A stretch of 64,000 bases of DNA from a bacterium BMS3Bbin13 (lineage in GTDB: Bacteria > Pseudomonadota > Gammaproteobacteria > 21-64-14), in NCBI GenBank assembly GCA_002897735.1, contig BDTW01000044.1, positions 1-64,000 on the forward strand. The letters are read 5' to 3'. The notes beneath the pieces are model-generated. The model did not search any database and had not been told where the DNA came from. It saw only the letters and a program-made list of their open reading frames with translations. The translations under genes were made by a program, and so were the position numbers. This document shows, one piece after another, positions 53,270 through 63,103 of the stretch; position 1 is the first letter of the stretch; the number at the start of each line of letters is the position of its first letter.

Positions 53270-53500
53270 ATGGGTGCAGGGCGTACGGCTCGGGTCGGAC
53301 GGGCAGGGTGGGCGGGGCCGGTGCTCCTCGGGACGCCGGCGGCGCTGCCGTCGGGGTGCGTGGCGTTGCCGGTCGGCGGCGCGGCGGGCGACGGCTGCGG
53401 TGTGGGTGAGGACCGGCGCGGCGCCGGGCGCATCGCCGACGACGCGGCGATTGCGGCGCGTGTGAATGCCCGCTGTGTGCGCGGGGTGCCGGCCCGGTAG
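53270..53500 (+). pseudogene. Possible degraded BON-domain lipoprotein
   Basis: A 76-codon frame contains LPSGCVALPVGGAAGDG (lipobox-like) and VGEDRRGAGRIADDAAIAAR, which follow the start of DolP/YraP-type BON lipoproteins (GC...GGAA...DRR..G....DD..I...V). It then stops after about 15 residues of the first BON domain. No signal peptide with a good hydrophobic core is left. Low-confidence call; the rest of this 413-bp gap has no gene. Confidence 0.35.
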
Positions 53501-53533
53501 CGGGTCCGGGCGCCACGGGTCGACTCTCCCTCC

Positions 53534-55315
53534 ATGTGCGGGATCTGCGGCGAACTGCGATTCGACGGGGCGGCGCCCGATCCCGGTCGTATCGCACGCA
53601 TGTCCGATGCGCTCGCGCGGCGCGGCCCGGACCACGCCGGCGCGTGGTTCGACGGCCCGCTGGCGTTCGGCCATCGGCGCCTGGCGATCATCGACCTCTC
53701 GTCGCGCGCCGACCAACCCATGGTGGATGCCGGTGCGGGCCTCGCGCTGGTCTTCAACGGCACCATCTATAATTACCGCGAACTGCGTGCCGAACTCGCC
53801 GCGCGCGGGCACCGCTTCTCCTCCGACGGCGACAGCGAGGTGATCCTCAAGGCCTATGCCGAGTGGGGCGGGGACTGCGTCGGGCGCCTGCACGGCATGT
53901 TCGCCTTCGCGATCTGGGATCGGGGCGCGCGGCGGCTGTTCCTGGCGCGCGACCGCCTCGGGATCAAGCCGCTCTACTACAGTCGCGATCGCACCGCACT
54001 GCGCTTCGCCTCCACCTCGCAGGCGTTGCTCGCGGCGGGCGGCGTCGACACCGCGATCGATCCGGTCGCGCTGCACCACCATCTGACGCTGCACGCCGTG
54101 GTACCGGCGCCGCGCACGCTGCTCGCCGGCCTTCGCAAGCTCGCACCCGCGACGACGCTCACCGTGGAGGCGGACGGGCGCCGGCAGGCGCGCGAGTACT
54201 GGCGCCTGGAGGCGCGCCGGCCGGCGCAGCCGCGCGACGACCGGGAATGGATCGAGGCGACCGGCGAGGCGCTCACGCGTGCCGTGCGTCGGCGCCGGCT
54301 GGCCGCCGACGTGCCGGTCGGCGTGCTGCTCTCCGGGGGGCTGGATTCGAGTCTCCTGGTGGCGTTGCTCGCGCAGGAGGGTGGCGGGCGGTTGCACACC
54401 TTCTCGGTCGGCTTCGAAGACGTGGGTGAGGAGCGCGGCAGCGAGTTCGAGTACTCCGACGCGGTGGCGGCGCGGTTCGGGACCGAACACCACCGGTTCC
54501 GGATCGCCAACGACGCGCTGCTCGCACGCCTGCCGGAGGCCGTCGACCAGATGGCCGAACCCATGGTGGCGCAGGACGCGATCGCCTTCTATCTGCTGGC
54601 CGAGCGTGTATCGCGAGAGGTCAAGGTCGTACAGAGCGGGCAGGGCGCCGACGAGGTGTTCGGGGGGTATTTCTGGTATCCGCGCATGGCGGCGGCGTCG
54701 GGCACCGACCTGGAGCGTTTCCGCAGCCACTACTTCGACCGCGACCACGCGGAGTTCCTGGAGACGGTCGACACCGCGTACCACGGGCCGGACTACACTT
54801 CGGCGCGCATCCGCGCGCTGCTCGCGCGCCCCGGGGCGGACACCTTCCTCGACCGGGTGCTGCGCCTGGATGTCGACACGTTGATCGTGGACGACCCGGT
54901 GAAGCGGGTGGACAACATGACCATGGCCTGGGGTCTGGAGGCGCGTGTGCCGTTCCTCGACCACGAACTGGTGGAACTGGCCGCCGCCATGCCGCCCGAA
55001 CTGAAGCTGCGCGAGGGCGGCAAGTACCCGCTACGGGTGCTGGCGCGCGGTCGGCTGCCGGATACGGTCATCGACCGGCCCAAGGGCTATTTTCCGGTGC
55101 CGGCGCTGAAGCTCGTGTGCGGCACGTTCCTGGAGTTCATGACCGGCATCCTGAACTCGGAGGCCTGCCGGCGCCGCGGCCTGTTCCGCCGTGCCTACGT
55201 GGAGCGGCTGCTCGCCGATCCGGAGCGGCACCTGACGCGGATCCGGGGCAGCAAGTTGTGGCACCTGGCGCTGCTCGAGCTGTGGCTGCAGCGCAACGTG
55301 GACTCCGTCGGCTGA
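53534..55315 (+). CDS. N-acetylglutaminylglutamine amidotransferase (asparagine synthetase family)
   Basis: 593 residues. Glutaminase domain starting with nucleophile Cys2 (MCGICGELRFDG), ALARRGPDHAG, AFGHRRLAIIDLS, FNGTIYNYRELR; synthetase domain with the PP-loop GVLLSGGLDSSLL and DDPVKRVDNMTMAWGLEARV. The RGSKLWHLALLELWLQ tail is typical of the amidotransferases that amidate N-acetylglutaminylglutamine, an osmolyte. The partner acetyltransferase/ligase gene (ngg) is not adjacent, so a plain AsnB-like role remains possible. Confidence 0.72.
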   Translation: MCGICGELRFDGAAPDPGRIARMSDALARRGPDHAGAWFDGPLAFGHRRLAIIDLSSRADQPMVDAGAGLALVFNGTIYNYRELRAELAARGHRFSSDGDSEVILKAYAEWGGDCVGRLHGMFAFAIWDRGARRLFLARDRLGIKPLYYSRDRTALRFASTSQALLAAGGVDTAIDPVALHHHLTLHAVVPAPRTLLAGLRKLAPATTLTVEADGRRQAREYWRLEARRPAQPRDDREWIEATGEALTRAVRRRRLAADVPVGVLLSGGLDSSLLVALLAQEGGGRLHTFSVGFEDVGEERGSEFEYSDAVAARFGTEHHRFRIANDALLARLPEAVDQMAEPMVAQDAIAFYLLAERVSREVKVVQSGQGADEVFGGYFWYPRMAAASGTDLERFRSHYFDRDHAEFLETVDTAYHGPDYTSARIRALLARPGADTFLDRVLRLDVDTLIVDDPVKRVDNMTMAWGLEARVPFLDHELVELAAAMPPELKLREGGKYPLRVLARGRLPDTVIDRPKGYFPVPALKLVCGTFLEFMTGILNSEACRRRGLFRRAYVERLLADPERHLTRIRGSKLWHLALLELWLQRNVDSVG

Positions 55316-55339
55316 TCCGATGTCGCGGGTGCGCGGTTC

Positions 55340-55590
55340 CACGACGTCGGCCGGGCGAGCCCGGCCCTACGGGTGGGTGTGGTCGCCAATGTGGGTGGAT
55401 CGGGGCGGACCCCGCGGGGCGGCGGTATCCACCTGTAGGGCGGGCCGAGGCCCGCCGCCGGCGGCGGATCATTCCGTAGCGCCCGGGATGGACGTGAAAT
55501 GGCGTCGGCCGGGCGAGATCGGCCCGGCTCCCCCTCGGCGTCGAAAGAAGGTGGTAGGGCGGGGCTCGCCCCGCCGGCGACGCCGGCCGA
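55340..55590. repeat. Four family C palindromes between the amidotransferase gene and grxD
   Basis: Units at about 55346, 55434, 55505 and 55555, of both the GGCCGGGCGAGCCCGGCC and GGCGGGGCTCGCCCCGCC types, fill this 427-bp gap. No gene is supported. Confidence 0.75.
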
Positions 55591-55742
55591 CCCGATGTCG
55601 CGGGTGGCGTTATTCCCCCGGGAAGGGTGCCTTTTCTTGATGCGGGTGCGCCGTTACACTGGGACACAGATCGTGGAGGGGCGCCGGCGCGCGCCCTGTT
55701 CCCCGTCCTCCGTTGAAACCCGACCCGAATACAGGTGACGCG

Positions 55743-56081
55743 ATGGCAGACCCGTTGCAACGTATCAAGGAACAGGTGGAGAGTAATCCGGTGATCCTCT
55801 ATATGAAGGGTACCCCGGACTTCCCGCAGTGCGGCTTCTCCGGCCGCGCGGCGCAGGCGCTGAAGGCCTGCGGAGCGGACTTCGCCTACATCAACATCCT
55901 GGTGGACCCGGAGATCTTCGAGTATCTGCCGAAGTTCGCCGACTGGCCGACCTTCCCGCAGCTCTACATCAACGGCGAACTGATCGGCGGCTGCGATATC
56001 ACGCTGGAGTTGCATCAGAAGGGCGAACTGCAGCCGATGGTGCAGCAGGCCATGGCCGGGAAGAAGACGGCGGAGTCCTGA
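55743..56081 (+). CDS. grxD: Monothiol glutaredoxin (Grx4 type)
   Basis: 112 residues with the CGFS active site (Cys30: TPDFPQCGFSG), FAYINILVDPEI, WPTFPQLYINGELIGGCDI. It carries or delivers [2Fe-2S] clusters bound with glutathione. ATG 55743 (MADPLQRIKEQVE) is the family start. Confidence 0.95.
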   Translation: MADPLQRIKEQVESNPVILYMKGTPDFPQCGFSGRAAQALKACGADFAYINILVDPEIFEYLPKFADWPTFPQLYINGELIGGCDITLELHQKGELQPMVQQAMAGKKTAES

Positions 56082-56108
56082 TCTTCCCGCCCGCGGCGCG
56101 GTCAGCGG

Positions 56109-56669
56109 TCAGTGATCGTCGCGCTCGAGCCGCTGGAGTTCCTCGAGGATCGTGAGCACCAACTGCTCCCCCTGCGGGCTCATGCCGCGGGTGAGCCGCT
56201 CGAGCTCCCATTCACCGCGCACCAGCGGGTTCATGATCCCGGCCAGATGCGCCATGTCCCCGCCCATCTTCAGCATCTGCTGGGCCATGTCGGCGAGCAG
56301 TTGCAGGGACTCGAGGTTCCCGCGGCGCACGGCGTGGACCATCGCGGCGATTCCGGGTGCCGCCAGCCCGGGGTCCGGGGTGGCGTTGGGGTCCGGTAGA
56401 GTGGATGGGTTCTGCAACCCGCGCAGGATGGCCTCGACGATGATCCGATCCTCCTCGTCGAGGTCCTGCAGCAGGCCGGTGTCGCGCCGGCCCGCCAGGA
56501 TCCGGCGGATCGCGGCCACGAGGCGTGTCCAGCCGTTCTTCTCCGCGAATTCGAGGGCCTGCTCGAGGTCCGGGACCCGGTCCCGGTTCTGGCAGCCCAT
56601 GACCACCCGGTGGATGAGACCGGCGTGGGCTTGAAGAATCTGTTCCGTCTTTTCCGGCAACCGGGACAT
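56109..56669 (-). CDS. Conserved hypothetical protein (Met/Gln-rich, helical)
   Basis: 186 residues: KTEQILQAHAGLIHRVVMGC, EFAEKNGWTRLVAAIRRILA and MAQQMLKMGGDMAHLAGIMN are amphipathic helices. I do not recognise a named domain. No signal or membrane segment. GGAGGAG is 7 bp from ATG 56669, so the two upstream Met codons (56720, 56687) are not used. It converges on grxD with a 27-bp gap. Confidence 0.65.
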   Translation of the reverse strand: MSRLPEKTEQILQAHAGLIHRVVMGCQNRDRVPDLEQALEFAEKNGWTRLVAAIRRILAGRRDTGLLQDLDEEDRIIVEAILRGLQNPSTLPDPNATPDPGLAAPGIAAMVHAVRRGNLESLQLLADMAQQMLKMGGDMAHLAGIMNPLVRGEWELERLTRGMSPQGEQLVLTILEELQRLERDDH

Positions 56670-56754
56670 GACCGTCTCCTCCTGCATCGTGGCGGGGCCG
56701 GGGGGCCGGAACCGGCGCATTCATGCGTCGATTCGGGGACAACGTCCGGCCGGC

Positions 56755-56803
56755 GCCGGGGGGCCCGGATTTCGGCCTGCGTCCTGCGGCCGGGCTACGG
56801 CTC
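56755..56803. repeat. Family D remnant
   Basis: GGCCCGGATTTCGGCCTGCG at 56761 then CCGGGCTACGG at about 56792, a half family D element upstream of the hypothetical gene. Confidence 0.55.
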
Positions 56804-56829
56804 GCCGTGGCCGCAGGCGTGCGCCCGGC

Positions 56830-57777
56830 TCAATAGACCACCCGGTTGCGTCCCGCCTCCTTCGCGGCGTAGAGCTTCTCGTCGGCGCACTTGAGCAGCG
56901 CCTCGGGGGCCGGCAGTGTGCCGTGGGTATGACAACACACGCCCATCGAGATGGTGAGGGCCACGGCCCCGGCGCTGGTGATGATCGGCCGTTCCTGGAT
57001 GGTTTCCAGAATGCGCTCGAATATCCCCACATTCAGTCGTATGTCCGGGTAGTGCATCACGACGGCAAACTCCTCGCCGCCCATGCGCACCACGATGTCG
57101 GTCGGACGCACCGCGCGCCGCAGGCGGGTGGCGAGGGACTTGAGGACCTCGTCGCCGACGTCGTGGCCGTACCGGTCGTTGACCGCCTTGAAATGATCGA
57201 TGTCGATCATCACGCAACAGGTGGCTCCGCCGCGCGCCGTGGTCTCCAGGAGCAGTGCATTCAGCCGGCTCTCGAGGTAGCGCCGGTTGCCGAGGCCGGT
57301 GAGCGGATCGGTGGTGGCGAGTTCCTGCAGTTGCCGGTTGAAGCGGCTGAGCGCCGCGCTGGTCTCGAGTTGGGTGTTCTGGAGCGTGGAGATGCGTCCC
57401 GCGGCGTGGACCCGTGCGGCGAGTTCACGCTCGTCCAGCGGTTTGGTGAGGTAATCGTCCACGCCGCGTTCGAAGGCCTCCACCAAGGCGTCCACGCCCT
57501 CCTTTGCGGTAAACAGGATCACGGCCGTGTAGCGGTTGGTCTCCTCGTCGAGTTGGCGGATGCATTCGGTCAGGGTCAGCCCGTCCATGGACGGCATGAC
57601 CCAGTCGGCGAGCACCACGTCGGCGCGGCGCTCGCGCAGCATCTCCAGGACCTGCCGCGCCTCGCCGGCGACGCGCACGTCCGTGTAGCCGGTGCGGGTG
57701 AGCGCGGCGCGGATGGTCGCGCAACTCACCTCCATGTCGTCGACTACGATCGTCGCGAGATCCGCATGCTTTGGCAT
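56830..57777 (-). CDS. Response-regulator diguanylate cyclase
   Basis: 315 residues: receiver domain with phospho-acceptor Asp58 (VVLADWVMPSMDG) and Lys112 (YLTKPLDEREL), a short helical linker, and a GGDEF domain with active site GGEEF (233-237) and an intact inhibitory I-site RPTD (224-227). It makes cyclic di-GMP when phosphorylated and is feedback controlled. No cognate kinase is nearby; c-di-GMP could control the EPS locus, but that is inference. Confidence 0.92.
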   Translation of the reverse strand: MPKHADLATIVVDDMEVSCATIRAALTRTGYTDVRVAGEARQVLEMLRERRADVVLADWVMPSMDGLTLTECIRQLDEETNRYTAVILFTAKEGVDALVEAFERGVDDYLTKPLDERELAARVHAAGRISTLQNTQLETSAALSRFNRQLQELATTDPLTGLGNRRYLESRLNALLLETTARGGATCCVMIDIDHFKAVNDRYGHDVGDEVLKSLATRLRRAVRPTDIVVRMGGEEFAVVMHYPDIRLNVGIFERILETIQERPIITSAGAVALTISMGVCCHTHGTLPAPEALLKCADEKLYAAKEAGRNRVVY

Positions 57778-57931
57778 GGGGTTCGATCCCCGTGTTGTGA
57801 TCGGTGGTGTCAGGGATGCTTCGGAACCGGTGTTGTAGTGTCTCCCCTCTGGGTATGTCGGCTACCTTACTTCCATTGGGGGCGGTCGAGGGGCGAGGTG
57901 CGGGCATCCGCCGTTCCGGGCATGTTTTTCT

Positions 57932-58567
57932 TTATCGGGCGCCGGCCGATTCCTGCAGCTCCTCCCAGCGGTTGACGACGGTGCAGAACAGGTCGGCGGT
58001 CTTCTCGGCGTCGTAGATGGCCGAGTGCGCCTGGTCCGGATCCCACCCCAGGCCCGCGGCCTGCACGGCGCGGGCCAGCACCGTCTGGCCGTAGGCCAGC
58101 CCCCCGAGGCTGACCGTGTCCAGCGAGCTGAACGGGTGGAAGGGGTTGCGCTTGATGCCGCAACGCGCCACCGCCGCGTTGAGAAAACCGAGGTCGAAGG
58201 AGGCGTTGTGCCCGACCAGGATGGCGCGGCTGCAACCCTGGTCGCGCACCGCCTGGCGTACGGGGCGGAAGATGCGCTGCATCGCCTCGTGTTCGTCCAC
58301 GGCACCGCGGAACGGGTGGTGAGGGTCGATCCCGTTCACTGCCAGGGACGCGGGGTCCATATGCGCTCCGGGGAAGGGCGCCACGTGGCAGGCGTGGGTC
58401 TCTGCGCGGCACAGGCGACCGTGCGCATCCATGTGCAGCAGCACGGCGGCGATCTCCAGGAGCGCGTCGTGGCGTGCGTCGAATCCGCCGGTCTCCACGT
58501 CCACCACGACCGGCAGGAAGCTCCGGAAGCGCCGGGCCATCAGGGATTTGTCGGGGGTCTCGCTCAT
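57932..58567 (-). CDS. rnt: Ribonuclease T
   Basis: 211 residues of the DEDDh exonuclease family: [20 protein letters not shown] (Asp23, Glu25), [28 protein letters not shown] and [16 protein letters not shown] (His/Asp). It trims the 3' ends of tRNA and other stable RNAs. ATG 58567 ([15 protein letters not shown]). Confidence 0.9.
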   Translation of the reverse strand: MSETPDKSLMARRFRSFLPVVVDVETGGFDARHDALLEIAAVLLHMDAHGRLCRAETHACHVAPFPGAHMDPASLAVNGIDPHHPFRGAVDEHEAMQRIFRPVRQAVRDQGCSRAILVGHNASFDLGFLNAAVARCGIKRNPFHPFSSLDTVSLGGLAYGQTVLARAVQAAGLGWDPDQAHSAIYDAEKTADLFCTVVNRWEELQESAGAR

Positions 58568-58739
58568 GGCCTGCCAGAGCATAGCTAAAGCCCGGCCCGA
58601 TTGCGACGTTACTAAGGGGGTACACCGCCCGGCCCGGTGATTCCGGGTCGGCGCCGCCCGCCCCCGGCGGGGGTCGATCGATTCCCTGAACCTGGAACGA
58701 TCCCGCTTCCCGGCGGGGGTTGGAGGGCACTCGAGACCC

Positions 58740-59747
58740 ATGACGGCTCACGGGCAACGGATACGGGCGGCCGTCGGGCCGGTGCTGCTGCTCGCGGCGG
58801 TGACCGGGCCGGGGTGGGCCGCAACGGCCTCCGGCCCGCCGCTGCTCTGGCGCGTCGCGGGCTGTACCCCCGGGCCCAGCTACGTCTTCGCGATCCTGCA
58901 CTCGGCGGATTCGCGGGTGACCACGCTGCCGCGCCCGGTACGGGTCGCCCTGAACGCCTCCGCGCGCCTGGTCATGGAGGTGCTCCCCACGTCGGCGACA
59001 CTCACGGTCCTGAGCGCCGAGAGTTTCGATCCCGACGAACCCGGCCGGGCGGGACTCGCGTCCCGGCTCGGTCCCGACCTGTTCGTTGCGACCGCGCGGC
59101 GTATCGCCCCCTACGGGGTGTCGGCGGACCTGTTGCGCCACATGCGCCCGTGGGCGGTGGTGGCCACGCTCAGCCTGCCGCGCCCGAGCGCCGGTATGTT
59201 CCAGGAACTGGTCGTGTACCTGCGTGCATACGAGGCGCACAAACCGGCTTCCGCACTCCTCGATCCCGGGTCTCAGATCGCGTTGTTCGAGAAGCTGCCG
59301 GCACGCGTGCAGGTGGCGCTGGTGCGTGCCGTGGTGCGCCGTCACGGTGCCGCGTTGCGCGCGATCGCCGAGCAGCGCCGCGCCTATCTGGCCGGAGACC
59401 TGCCGGCATTGGCGCGACTGCGTGCCGACTATCCGACCTTTCGGGACGATCCGGTCGCGGCGCGCGCGTTCCGCGCCCTGCTGCGGCGTATCGCGCACCG
59501 GGTGGTGGGGCGCCTGCTGCCGCGGCTGCACGCCGGGTCCCGTTTCGCGACCGTCACCGCGCTCAACCTGCCGGGACCGGATGGCGTACTCCACGGCCTG
59601 CGGGCCGCGGGTTGCACGCTGCAGCGCGTGTCGAATGCGCCGCGGGTGCCGGGAACCTACGTCGGCGCCCGTTCCGGTCCGCGAAGCCGCCAGGACACGG
59701 TCTCGCCGGCGCGCAGCGCCACCACCCGCCCGCTGCCGAAAGGGTAG
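58740..59747 (+). CDS. TraB/GumN-family protein
   Basis: 335 residues: signal peptide ([19 protein letters not shown]), then [20 protein letters not shown], a TraB/GumN opening with GTxH degenerated to AILH, and the body [15 protein letters not shown]...[11 protein letters not shown]. Predicted periplasmic protein of unknown chemistry. The 3' end overlaps the convergent pyrC by 91 bp; the last 30 residues ([11 protein letters not shown]...) are low complexity and may be run-on. Confidence 0.75.
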   Translation: MTAHGQRIRAAVGPVLLLAAVTGPGWAATASGPPLLWRVAGCTPGPSYVFAILHSADSRVTTLPRPVRVALNASARLVMEVLPTSATLTVLSAESFDPDEPGRAGLASRLGPDLFVATARRIAPYGVSADLLRHMRPWAVVATLSLPRPSAGMFQELVVYLRAYEAHKPASALLDPGSQIALFEKLPARVQVALVRAVVRRHGAALRAIAEQRRAYLAGDLPALARLRADYPTFRDDPVAARAFRALLRRIAHRVVGRLLPRLHAGSRFATVTALNLPGPDGVLHGLRAAGCTLQRVSNAPRVPGTYVGARSGPRSRQDTVSPARSATTRPLPKG

Positions 59748-60706
59748 TCCGGCGGCACCTTCCAGGGCTCGCGCCCGAGCGTGAGCGTACCGGTGTTGCG
59801 CGCCAACCCGTAGAAGTCCGCACCGTGGAAGCTCGCGAAGGCCTCCAGGCGATCGAGCGCACCGGCCGCTTCGAACACCTCGGCGTAGAGTTCCAGCGCC
59901 GCGTGCGCGGTGAAGATCCCCGCGCAACCGCGGGCCGACTCCTTCACTGCGCGCGGGTGCGGGGCGCTGTCGGTCCCGAGGAAGAACCGCGGATCCCCGC
60001 CGGTGGCCGCCTCGATCAGGGCCCGGCGGTGCGACTCGCGCTTGAGCACCGGCAGGCAGTGATGGTGCGGGCGCAGGCCCCCGTCGAACAGCGCGTTGCG
60101 GTTGAGCAGCAGGTGGTGGGCCGTGACGGTGGCGGCCACGCGTCCCGGGGCTTCACGTACGAACGCCACCCCCTCTCGCGTGGTGACATGCTCCAGGACC
60201 AGCGCCAGCGCCGGGAAACGTTCGTGCAGCGGCGCCAGCACCCGCTCGATGAATACACGCTCGCGCTCGAAGACGTCCACTGCCGGGTCGGTCACCTCGC
60301 CATGCACCGACAGCACCAGGCCGTGCTCCTCGAGCGCCGCCAGTGCCGGCAGGATGCGTTCGATGTCGCGCACCCCGGCCGACGAGTGCGTGGTGGCCCC
60401 CGCCGGGTAGAGCTTGGCGCCGAGCACCCGTCCGCTCGCTCGCGCGCGCCGAATCTCCTCCGGTGCGGTCTCGTCCGTCAGATAGAGCGTCATGAGGGGC
60501 TCGAACGCCGCCCCGGGCGGGAGTGCGGCGAGAATCCGCGCGCGGTAGGCGAGCACCGCGTCCACCGTGGTCAGGGGCGGGTCGAGGTTGGGCATTACCA
60601 CGGCGCGCGCGAAACGCCGCGCGGTGTGCGGGAGCACGGCGGCCATCCGCGCCCCGTCGCGCAGGTGCAGGTGCCAGTCGTCGGGCCGTGTCAGTGTGAG
60701 TTCCAT
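59657..60706 (-). CDS. pyrC: Dihydroorotase (PyrC, class II)
   Basis: 349 residues: DDWHLHLRDGARM (Zn His pair), VVMPNLDPPLTT, GAKLYPAGATT with the carbamylated Lys, LSVHGE, VLEHVTT and FFLGTDSAPHP (catalytic Asp). It closes carbamoyl-aspartate to dihydroorotate in pyrimidine synthesis. The C-terminus [15 protein letters not shown] is a little longer than usual, and its 3' end lies within the convergent TraB/GumN gene. Confidence 0.95.
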   Translation of the reverse strand: MELTLTRPDDWHLHLRDGARMAAVLPHTARRFARAVVMPNLDPPLTTVDAVLAYRARILAALPPGAAFEPLMTLYLTDETAPEEIRRARASGRVLGAKLYPAGATTHSSAGVRDIERILPALAALEEHGLVLSVHGEVTDPAVDVFERERVFIERVLAPLHERFPALALVLEHVTTREGVAFVREAPGRVAATVTAHHLLLNRNALFDGGLRPHHHCLPVLKRESHRRALIEAATGGDPRFFLGTDSAPHPRAVKESARGCAGIFTAHAALELYAEVFEAAGALDRLEAFASFHGADFYGLARNTGTLTLGREPWKVPPDYPFGSGRVVALRAGETVSWRLRGPERAPT

Positions 60707-60973
60707 CGATCGCCGGAATTATGCCACGCGCCGCGCCCGCGTGCGCAATGCCGATCGTAGGGGTGGGTTTCAAACCCGCCCTGTCGAGATGTCCGTTGTT
60801 GGCCCCTGACGTGCTGATTTGTCATTGTTTTCATGAGATCCGATGGGGGGCCTGCGATGTCGTTCTCCTTGACCTGAGGGCGCAAAAAAATGGATCATAT
60901 CGGGCTCGTTCGATTCCGGGATACGGCGGCGGCCCGAAACCCGGCCCGTGGATCCGAATACCAAAGGAGTTTC

Positions 60974-61966
60974 ATGGACATTGCCGAAAAGAAACGGATC
61001 CTTCGGGACATGCTGTTTGCACGCCGCTTCGAGGAACGCTGCTACGAGGCGTACGTGGAGCGCCGGATCGGCGGGTTCCTGCACCTCTATTCCGGCCAGG
61101 AGGCGTGCGTGCAGGGCGTCATGGAGGCGGCGCGCCCGGGCCACGACTACGTGATCACCGGCTACCGGGACCATATCCACGCGATCCGTTGCGGCGCCGA
61201 TCCCAAGGCGGTGATGGCCGAACTGTTCGGGAAGGAGACCGGTGTGAGCCGCGGGCGCGGCGGTTCCATGCACTTGTTCGATGCCGCGCACCGGTTCATG
61301 GGCGGTTATGCCCTGGTGGGCGGACCGTTTCCGCTGGCGGCGGGCATGGCCAAGGCCATCAAGATGCGCGGCGGGGACGAGATCGCCGTCTGCTTTCTGG
61401 GGGACGCGGCTAACAACCAGGGGACCTTCCACGAGTCCCTCAACATGGCCGCGCTCTGGAAGCTGCCGGTACTCTACGTGTGCGAGAACAACCTCTACGG
61501 CATCGGCACGCGCATCGACCGCTCCACCGCGGTGCTCGATCAGTACCGGCGCGTGTGCGGCTACGGCATCCCCGCGGCCCAGGCCGACGGGCAGGACGTG
61601 GAGAAGGTCTGCGAGGCGGCGCACGTCGCCGTGGAGCACGTGCGCGGCGGCGGCGGACCCTATTTCCTGGAGTTGCTCACCTACCGCTACCGCGGGCACT
61701 CGATGTCCGACTCCAACGCCTACCGCGCCAAGGAGGAGGAACGCATGTGGAGCGGGCGCGATCCGGTCATCCTGCTGCGTGACCGTCTGATCGAGGCGGG
61801 GGCCATGACCCGGGAGGACTACGAGGCGCTCGACACCGAGGTGCTGGAGGAGATCGAGGGGGAGATCATCGCCTTCGCGGAGTCCTCTCCGGCGCCGCCG
61901 GTCGAGGAACTCGGGCGCTACGTGTGGGCCGATGACGGCTCCTGCCGCTCCGGGGGTGTGAACTGA
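60974..61966 (+). CDS. pdhA: Pyruvate dehydrogenase E1 alpha subunit
   Basis: 330 residues: ARRFEERCYEAYVERRIGGF, GFLHLYSGQEA, the TPP motif GDAANNQGTFHESLNMAALW ... CENN, and the phospho-loop-like YRYRGHSMSD. Oxidatively decarboxylates pyruvate with PdhB. AAAGGAG lies 6 bp before ATG 60974; an in-frame ATG at 60890 lacks a site. The alpha/beta heterotetramer type is usual in alphaproteobacteria and plastids and in some acidophiles, unlike single-chain AceE of enterics. Confidence 0.92.
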   Translation: MDIAEKKRILRDMLFARRFEERCYEAYVERRIGGFLHLYSGQEACVQGVMEAARPGHDYVITGYRDHIHAIRCGADPKAVMAELFGKETGVSRGRGGSMHLFDAAHRFMGGYALVGGPFPLAAGMAKAIKMRGGDEIAVCFLGDAANNQGTFHESLNMAALWKLPVLYVCENNLYGIGTRIDRSTAVLDQYRRVCGYGIPAAQADGQDVEKVCEAAHVAVEHVRGGGGPYFLELLTYRYRGHSMSDSNAYRAKEEERMWSGRDPVILLRDRLIEAGAMTREDYEALDTEVLEEIEGEIIAFAESSPAPPVEELGRYVWADDGSCRSGGVN

Positions 61967-62949
61967 TGGCCGCCATGATGTACTGGGAGGCGATTCTCCG
62001 CGCCCACGACGAGGAACTGGCCAACGACCCGATGGTGATCGTCATGGGCGAGGACGTCGGCGTCGTCGGCGGCACCTACAAGGCCACCCGGGGCCTCTAC
62101 GAGAAGTACGGGCCGGAGCGGGTCATCGACACGCCGATCTCCGAGAACAGTTACACCGGCATCGGCATCGGTGCCTCGTTTCTCGGCGTGCGGCCGATCA
62201 TCGAACTCATGTCGGTCAACTTCGCCTGGTTGGCGCTCGACCAGATCGCCAACACCGCATCCAAGGTGCGCTACATGTCCGGGGGCCAGCTCGGCGCGCC
62301 GGTGGTGATCCGCTCGCCCGGCGGCAGCGCTCACCAGCTCGGCTCCCAGCACTCGGCGCGTATGGAGAAGGTCTTCATGGGAATCACCGGGCTGCGGGTG
62401 GTCACGCCGTCCGGTCCGCGCCAGGCCTATGGGTTGCTCAAATCGGCCGTGCGCTGCAACGATCCGGTGTTCATCAACGAGCACGAGTTGATGTACAACC
62501 TCAAGGGGGATGTGCCCGACGGGGAGTACTTCCATCCCCTGGAAGGCTCCGAGCTGGCGCGCGAGGGGCGTGACGTCACCCTGTTCGGGTACAACGTCTC
62601 GGTGCACTGGTGTCTGCAGGCCGCCGAGGTGCTCGCCCGCGAGCACGGTATCGAGGCCGAGGTGGTCGATCTCTATGCCCTGAGTCCGCTCGACCGCGCC
62701 GGGATCGCGCGCTCGGTCTCGCACACCCACCGGGCGGTGATCGCCGAGGAGGCGGAAGCGCCGGTCGGGGTCGGGGCGGAGGTGATGGCGATCCTCAACG
62801 AGGAGTGCTTCTTCGAGCTGGATGCGCCGCCGCTGCGGGTCTCGGCGCGCAACGTGCCGATCCCCTACGCCCGGACGATGGAGAAGGCCGCGATCCCGAA
62901 CGCCGCGGAGGTCGTGCAGGCGGTGCTGGCGCTGTTCGGCCGCGCCTGA
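61966..62949 (+). CDS. pdhB: Pyruvate dehydrogenase E1 beta subunit
   Basis: 327 residues: MMYWEAILRAHDEELANDPM, GEDVGVVGGTYKATRGLYEK, RVIDTPISENSYTGIGIGAS, and the transketolase C-domain VSHTHRAVIAEEAEAPVGVG. Its ATG shares a base with the end of pdhA. Confidence 0.93.
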   Translation: MAAMMYWEAILRAHDEELANDPMVIVMGEDVGVVGGTYKATRGLYEKYGPERVIDTPISENSYTGIGIGASFLGVRPIIELMSVNFAWLALDQIANTASKVRYMSGGQLGAPVVIRSPGGSAHQLGSQHSARMEKVFMGITGLRVVTPSGPRQAYGLLKSAVRCNDPVFINEHELMYNLKGDVPDGEYFHPLEGSELAREGRDVTLFGYNVSVHWCLQAAEVLAREHGIEAEVVDLYALSPLDRAGIARSVSHTHRAVIAEEAEAPVGVGAEVMAILNEECFFELDAPPLRVSARNVPIPYARTMEKAAIPNAAEVVQAVLALFGRA

Positions 62950-63103
62950 GGCACGGCGCACCGGTGCCGGGCGCGGCGCGGAATTCGGTGCGTGAACTTC
63001 CGGTAGGCGGTTCCCCGCCGGCGTGCGCCGGCACCTTTGAGATTTCATGCTGGAGAAGACGCCGGTACGCGCGTGCGCGAGCGGCGCTTGGAAGGAACGA
63101 GTC

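Noticed and set aside
57867-59927. A 686-codon open frame on the reverse strand
   Set aside because: It runs antisense or out of frame through rnt and the TraB/GumN gene, is Arg/Gly/Pro-rich and has no domain; typical GC-rich shadow.
60860-60910. TTGACC ... TCATAT as a pdhA promoter
   Set aside because: Spacer of 20 bp is too long for a sigma-70 promoter.
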